Of a stretch of DNA of 7,810 nt, positions 5,482-7,810 are shown piece by piece. This stretch comes from Sulfurimonadaceae bacterium (GTDB lineage Bacteria > Campylobacterota > Campylobacteria > Campylobacterales > Sulfurimonadaceae), in the NCBI GenBank assembly GCA_028685945.1, contig JAQUCZ010000039.1, positions 1 through 7,810 on the forward strand. The letters are read 5' to 3'. The number at the start of each line of letters is the position of its first letter. Within the stretch, counting starts at the first letter, position 1. The notes below the pieces were generated by a model. The model ran no database searches. It had not been told where the DNA came from and saw only the letters and a list, made by a program, of their open reading frames with translations. Both the position numbers and the translations under genes were made by a program.

Positions 5482-6330
5482 ATGCAAAACTTTGAGAATT
5501 TTTTACTGAACTCCTTACCCGAATCGGAGAGTTTTCACCCCCATTACCAAGAGGCGCTTTGCGCAATGCTTGTGGCAGGCGGCAAGAGATTTCGTCCCGC
5601 GTTGCTTTTAGGCGTCGTCGAAGCGTACAATCCGTTGTTGCTTGAAGGTGCTTACCATGCCGCGTATGCAATCGAGCTGTTGCACACCTATTCGCTCATC
5701 CACGACGATCTGCCTGCGATGGACAATTCGCCGCTTCGCCGCGGCAAGCCGACGCTCCACGTGATTTACGACGAGGTGACCGCTATCTTGGTCGGAGATG
5801 CTCTTAATACCTATGCGTTCGAGGTGCTCTCAGAGGCTCCTTTTAGCGATTACACGAGGGTGCAACTGGTGCGCGAGCTGGCGTCTAACGGCGGGCTCAA
5901 CGGGATGGTACTCGGGCAGGCGATCGATTGCTTTTTCGAGAACCAAAAGCTTGAGCTTGATGCGATCAAGATGCTCCATGCCAACAAGACGGGCAAACTG
6001 ATCGCAGCCTCTTTGAAGATGGGTGCGATCATCGTCGGCAAAGAGGATTTGGGTGCAAAGCTTTACGATTTCGGGATGCGTTTGGGGCTTTTGTTCCAGA
6101 TTCAAGACGATATTTTGGACGTAACCCAAAGCAGTGACGAGGCAGGAAAATTAACGAACAATGACGAAGCAAAAAATAGTTTCGTGACTATTTTGGGATT
6201 AGAGCGCGCGATGGAGGAAGCAGACACGTTGGCTGCAACTCTTTTGGAAGAGATGGAGGGGTTTGATGCAAACCTTCGGGAGAAAATGGGTTCTCTTTTA
6301 ACCTCCTACATCAACAGACACAAACACTAA
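5482..6330 (+). CDS. ispA: Farnesyl diphosphate synthase-type polyprenyl synthetase (IspA)
   Basis: IspA condenses IPP with DMAPP and then GPP to give farnesyl diphosphate, the precursor of undecaprenyl carrier and quinone side chains. The 282-residue all-helical protein shows the family landmarks in order: GGKRFRP (33-39), which binds IPP; the first Asp-rich motif DDLPAMD (75-81) in HTYSLIHDD; RRGKPT (86-91); GQAID (145-149); KT (169-170); FQIQDDILD (205-213), which holds the second Asp-rich motif; and a K-N-S segment (231-233) that stands where K-(S/T)-T is usual. Tyr70 lies five residues before the first Asp, as in bacterial FPP synthases. After the first motif the sequence is N-S-P, where E. 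coli has extra aspartates. The start is ATG 5482, 12 bases after the PDZ stop; the ribosome site is poor. It precedes tkt by 13 bases. The product could be longer than C15, but FPP is most likely. Confidence 0.92.
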   Translation: MQNFENFLLNSLPESESFHPHYQEALCAMLVAGGKRFRPALLLGVVEAYNPLLLEGAYHAAYAIELLHTYSLIHDDLPAMDNSPLRRGKPTLHVIYDEVTAILVGDALNTYAFEVLSEAPFSDYTRVQLVRELASNGGLNGMVLGQAIDCFFENQKLELDAIKMLHANKTGKLIAASLKMGAIIVGKEDLGAKLYDFGMRLGLLFQIQDDILDVTQSSDEAGKLTNNDEAKNSFVTILGLERAMEEADTLAATLLEEMEGFDANLREKMGSLLTSYINRHKH

Positions 6331-6343
6331 GCAAAGGTAGAGT

Positions 6344-7810
6344 ATGAGCAATCAAATGCGTCAAAAAATGGCAAACACAATTAGGTTCCTAGCGGCAGAT
6401 ATGGTTCAAGCGGCAAATTCGGGACACCCGGGCGCACCGATGGGGCTTGCGGATATCGCGGTCGTTTTGGGCGAGCATCTGCGCCATAACCCAAAAAACC
6501 CATCATGGCTCAACCGCGACCGTTTGGTTTTTTCGGGCGGACATGCCACGGGGCTTATCTACTCCCTTTACTACCTTTGGGGGTACGGCTTAGAGATCGA
6601 GGATTTAAAAAACTTCCGCCAGTTGGATTCTAAAACTCCGGGACATCCCGAGTTTGGGCATACGGCGGGTGTAGAGATCACTACGGGACCTCTTGGGCAG
6701 GGTGTTGCCAATGCGGTCGGTTTTGCCATGGCGGCAAAATTCGTAGGCGCGCAGGTAAACTCCGAAACCGCCGAAGTGATTAACCACAAAGTGTACTGTT
6801 TGTGCGGGGACGGCGACCTTGAAGAGGGGATCAGCTACGAAGCGGCTTCGATCGCGGGGCACAACAACTTAGACAACCTTGTGGTGATCTACGACTCAAA
6901 CCGCATCACTATCGAGGGCTCGACGGCTCTTAGTATCTCCGAAAACATCAAAAAAAGATTCGAAGCGCAAAACTGGGATGTTTTGGAGTGTGACGGACAC
7001 GATTTTAACGAGATCGACAGTGCGATTACGACGGCAAAAACAAACACAAAACCGACTTTGATTATTGCAAATACGACGATTGCCAAAGGTGCGGGGAAAC
7101 TTGAAGGTTCCCACCACTCTCACGGAGCGCCGCTTGGAGGCGACGTAATCGCCGATGCCAAAGCGGCATGCGGGTTTGATGCGAACAAAACATTCCAAGT
7201 GGATGAAGACGTGATGGTGCGTTTTAGATGTGCGGTTGAAAAAGGGGATATGCTTGAGCGCGAGTGGATCCACAGCCTCAAAACTCTTCCGTTGATGGAG
7301 CAAAACGAAGCGTTGGCGGCGTTGCAAAACCCCGATTTTTCAAAAATCCAATGGCCTGCTTTTGAAAAAGCGGATGCAACGAGAAACACGAACGGCAAAA
7401 TCATGAACGCTATCGCAAGAGCACTTCCGTGTTTCTTGGGCGGTTCGGCGGATTTAAGCCCGTCAAACAAAACCGAGCTTGTCGATATGGGCGTTTTCCC
7501 TAAAGGGCGTAATATCTACTTCGGTATCCGCGAACATGCCATGGCTTCCATCGTCAATGCGATGGCGCTTTACGGGCCGCTTATGCCTTTTAGTGCGACC
7601 TTCTTCGTGTTTTCCGATTATCTTAAACCGAGTGCAAGAATCGCGGCACTTACGGGGATCCAACAGTTCTTTATCTGGACGCACGACAGTATCGGCGTAG
7701 GGGAAGACGGACCGACCCACAAACCGATCGAGCATTTAAGCCAGTTTAGAGCGCTCCCGAACTTTTACGTATGGCGCCCTGCCGACGGTGCGGAAAACGT
7801 CGCGGCATGG
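6344..7810 (+). CDS. tkt: Transketolase (3' end beyond window)
   Basis: Transketolase is a thiamine-diphosphate enzyme that moves two-carbon units between sugar phosphates in the non-oxidative pentose phosphate pathway. It yields pentose-5-phosphate and erythrose-4-phosphate for nucleotides, aromatics and pyridoxal. The frame is open for 489 codons to the window end, about three quarters of a usual 630-670-residue enzyme. The motifs come in order: SGHPGAP (26-32), SGGHATGL (64-71), TPGHPE (98-103), TTGPLGQG (113-120), the metal/diphosphate site GDGDLEEG (155-162) with N186 in YDSNRITIEG, SHHSHGAPLGG (256-266), GSADLSPSNKT (367-377), the cofactor-activating Glu397 in FGIREHAMAS, and THDSIGVGEDGPTHKP (446-461). 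The N-terminal domain is complete and the pyrimidine-binding domain partly so. ATG 6344 has AAAGG 6 bases upstream (6333-6337). It is the last visible gene of the operon. It is not DXP synthase: it has the transketolase SADLSPSN signature. Confidence 0.96.
   Translation, partial: MSNQMRQKMANTIRFLAADMVQAANSGHPGAPMGLADIAVVLGEHLRHNPKNPSWLNRDRLVFSGGHATGLIYSLYYLWGYGLEIEDLKNFRQLDSKTPGHPEFGHTAGVEITTGPLGQGVANAVGFAMAAKFVGAQVNSETAEVINHKVYCLCGDGDLEEGISYEAASIAGHNNLDNLVVIYDSNRITIEGSTALSISENIKKRFEAQNWDVLECDGHDFNEIDSAITTAKTNTKPTLIIANTTIAKGAGKLEGSHHSHGAPLGGDVIADAKAACGFDANKTFQVDEDVMVRFRCAVEKGDMLEREWIHSLKTLPLMEQNEALAALQNPDFSKIQWPAFEKADATRNTNGKIMNAIARALPCFLGGSADLSPSNKTELVDMGVFPKGRNIYFGIREHAMASIVNAMALYGPLMPFSATFFVFSDYLKPSARIAALTGIQQFFIWTHDSIGVGEDGPTHKPIEHLSQFRALPNFYVWRPADGAENVAAW

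Noticed and set aside
5255..5671. 138-codon minus-strand frame across the PDZ/ispA junction
   Set aside because: It is antisense to both genes, Arg- and His-rich, and has no homology that I recognise.
6896..7470. Minus-strand frames of 143 and 116 codons opposite tkt
   Set aside because: They are shadows of the strongly conserved transketolase frame, which is intact to the window end.
1..7810. Search for CRISPR arrays, tRNA genes, insertion sequences, defence or toxin-antitoxin genes
   Set aside because: No regularly spaced repeats, tRNA-like folds, transposase motifs or small paired genes were seen; the gaps are too short to hide them.

Overview
The window looks like a chromosomal housekeeping segment from a Campylobacterota (epsilonproteobacterial) genome, most like Sulfurimonas or Sulfuricurvum. 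The protein families, the gene order, the AT-rich promoters with a strong TATAAT box but no clear -35, and the moderate G+C content all point that way. The genus is inferred from recalled similarity, not from a search. Coding density is very high. I see no tRNA, rRNA, CRISPR array, insertion sequence or phage gene.

Left part (1-2725, plus strand). The window opens inside the 3' end of a gene that is probably an aldo/keto reductase. After a 92-base gap with a candidate promoter comes a tight three-gene cluster: a stand-alone Nfu-type Fe-S scaffold protein, a TPR-like helical protein of unknown role, and murE (meso-diaminopimelate-adding peptidoglycan ligase). murE starts at TTG inside the end of the TPR gene.

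Middle (2722-3419). A small outer-membrane beta-barrel protein lies on the minus strand, tail to tail with murE. The two genes overlap by 4 bases, and both stop codons lie in one perfect 8-bp inverted repeat. The 155-base gap upstream of the barrel gene is a divergent promoter region. Its two TATAAT boxes sit in identical 15-base sequences facing opposite ways, each running into the palindrome TTGCGCAA.

Right part (3420-7810, plus strand). One promoter appears to drive six nearly abutting genes (gaps of 0, 1, 0, 12 and 13 bases): a thioredoxin-like [2Fe-2S] ferredoxin, panD (beta-alanine for pantothenate/CoA), a YbaB/EbfC nucleoid-associated protein, an exported tandem-PDZ protein, ispA (farnesyl diphosphate synthase type) and tkt (transketolase, cut by the window end). 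The theme is core metabolism. Transketolase supplies pentose and erythrose phosphates, which can feed the DXP isoprenoid route, and IspA then makes the polyprenyl precursor used for lipid carriers and quinones.

I found no convincing new biological system. The points most worth a second look are the mirrored divergent promoters, the shared hairpin at the convergent stops, the lineage-specific double-PDZ protein, and a possible leaderless internal promoter at ispA.
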